Assembly (NCBI GenBank): GCA_017445525.1
Contig: JAFSTZ010000317.1
Location: forward strand, 1 to 7,123
Source of the DNA: Eubacterium sp.
GTDB taxonomy: Bacteria > Bacillota > Clostridia > Lachnospirales > Lachnospiraceae
DNA: 7,123 nucleotides
Direction: 5' to 3'
Below the pieces are notes generated by a model that made no database searches, was not told where the DNA came from, and saw only the letters and a list, made by a program, of their open reading frames with translations. The position numbers and the translations under genes were made by a program. Shown in pieces: positions 6,242 to 7,123 of this stretch (its first letter is position 1; every line of letters starts with the position of its first letter).

Positions 6242-6337
6242 GAATTTTTTATGTCAATCGAATAGGTGATATATACCCCCTACTCATGCGGAGACCGTGT
6301 GCTGCAAAGCGGCTTAATTCACTGCGCAGCTCCGTTC

Positions 6338-6370
6338 AAAAAAATGGCGGTCTGCCCTTAAGCAGACCGC
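6338..6370 (-). terminator. Rho-independent terminator of dnaJ
   Basis: In transcript orientation a perfect 9-bp stem GCGGTCTGC/GCAGACCGC (6362-6370 with 6347-6355), with a 6-nt loop, is followed after two bases by seven T (6338-6344 as A on the plus strand). It begins 9 nt after the dnaJ stop codon. Confidence 0.93.
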
Positions 6371-6379
6371 TTTGCATGA

Positions 6380-7123
6380 TCATTTCTTCTTTCCCTTCTT
6401 TTTACCTCCGTTCAAGGTTTCCTCGAACTCCTCGAGAAGGGCTTTTTGTTCTTTATTCAAGCTCGTCGGCACGTCTACGATGACATCGACGTAGTGGTTT
6501 CCGCGGACATTTTTATTGCGAAGCGTCGGAACACCCTTGCCGCGAAGTCGAATCCTCGTGCCGGACTGAGTACCAGGCTTGACAGTGTACGCAACCTCGC
6601 CATCGATGGTCGGTATGATGACCTCGCCTCCGAGCGCTGCCCTCGGGAAGCTGATATGATACAGTGAATAGATATCTATATCGTGACGCTCAAACTCGGG
6701 GTGTCTGTCAACATAAACCTCAACGAGGAGATCACCTCTGGCTCCACCGTTTTTGCCGGGTTCACCCTTGCCGCGAAGTCTGACGCTCTGACCGTGGTCA
6801 ATGCCGGCAGGGATGGTGACAGAAAGCTTCTCTGTCTTGGTAACATATCCTGAACCCTTACAGGTCGGACATTTATCACGGATGATCTTTCCTGTTCCTG
6901 AGCAGGCTCTACACGGTGATACGTTCTGTACCATGCCGAAAAGTGACTGCTGCGTATGGACAACCTGACCAGATCCGCCACACTGACCACAGGTAACCGG
7001 CTGAGTCCCCGGTTTGCATCCGTTACCTCCGCACTTTTTACACTCTATCTTGGATGGGATCTCGACCTCTTTCTCTGTTCCAAAGCACGCCTCCTCAAAG
7101 GTGATACGTACCTGGGTGCGCAG
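6380..7123 (-). CDS. dnaJ: Chaperone protein DnaJ (5' part outside window)
   Basis: The frame is open from the window edge to a TGA at 6380-6382, giving the last 247 residues. All four CxxCxGxG zinc-finger repeats are present: CKKCGGNG (28-35 of the fragment), CGQCGGSG (45-52), CRACSGTG (71-78) and CPTCKGSG (85-92). The two C-terminal substrate-binding beta domains follow, with [57 protein letters not shown] and RLRGKGVP. The J domain and Gly/Phe linker lie outside the window. DnaJ delivers unfolded clients to DnaK in the cytoplasm and stimulates its ATPase. The tail ends in a Lys-rich KKKGKKK (241-247) instead of the usual short amphipathic end. An internal ATG at 6934 is only Met64 of the fragment, not the start. 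In Clostridia dnaJ usually follows dnaK, which would lie beyond the window. Confidence 0.98.
   Translation of the reverse strand: MRTQVRITFEEACFGTEKEVEIPSKIECKKCGGNGCKPGTQPVTCGQCGGSGQVVHTQQSLFGMVQNVSPCRACSGTGKIIRDKCPTCKGSGYVTKTEKLSVTIPAGIDHGQSVRLRGKGEPGKNGGARGDLLVEVYVDRHPEFERHDIDIYSLYHISFPRAALGGEVIIPTIDGEVAYTVKPGTQSGTRIRLRGKGVPTLRNKNVRGNHYVDVIVDVPTSLNKEQKALLEEFEETLNGGKKKGKKK

Noticed and set aside
6200..6257. Two TTGACA strings (6200-6205 and 6252-6257, minus strand) as -35 boxes
   Set aside because: Neither has an acceptable -10 box at 16-18 nt; TTGCAT with TATAAT at 17 nt is the better pair.
6676..6990. Minus-strand ORF of 104 codons overlapping dnaJ
   Set aside because: It is in another frame within the zinc-finger coding region of dnaJ, which is beyond doubt.

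Overview
The window looks like chromosomal DNA of a Gram-positive anaerobe in the Clostridia, most likely a Lachnospiraceae relative such as Butyrivibrio or Roseburia. This is inferred from the protein style, the purine-rich ribosome binding sites and the mix of secreted Ig-domain enzyme, LacI regulator and DUF3887 hydrolase; no marker gene settles the taxonomy. Every convincing gene lies on the minus strand, so transcription runs from the high-numbered end to the low-numbered end.

In transcription order: (1) the 3' two-thirds of dnaJ (6380-7123), cut by the window edge and closed by a strong Rho-independent terminator (6338-6370). (2) A promoter (6213-6241), a leader of about 110 nt that may hold a 15-codon ORF, and a small acidic protein of unknown function with one EF-hand-like loop (5627-6097). 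(3) A membrane-anchored DUF3887 plus alpha/beta-hydrolase protein (4077-5477) whose catalytic motifs are partly eroded. (4) A striking 185-bp nested inverted-repeat element (3906-4090) that overlaps the hydrolase stop codon and ends just before the ribosome binding site of the next gene. (5) A LacI-family repressor (2801-3880). (6) A 207-bp intergenic gap with a candidate operator palindrome and a leader. (7) A large secreted CpdB/5'-nucleotidase-type phosphoesterase followed by Ig-like repeats (1-2593), cut by the other window edge.

The region is not an obvious single pathway. dnaJ is housekeeping and is separated by its terminator. The remaining genes are mostly extracytoplasmic (anchored hydrolase, secreted nucleotidase), with a sugar- or nucleoside-type repressor between them; whether the repressor controls the neighbouring nucleotidase is an inference.

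The most unusual object is the 185-bp element. About three quarters of its bases can be paired in one branched fold with only Watson-Crick pairs. Removing it exactly at the ends of its 13-bp terminal inverted repeats would leave the hydrolase ORF ending in an immediate TAA, 20 nt before the lacI start. This suggests that a compact mobile or MITE-like palindromic element entered between two tightly spaced genes. A structured mRNA element is the main alternative.
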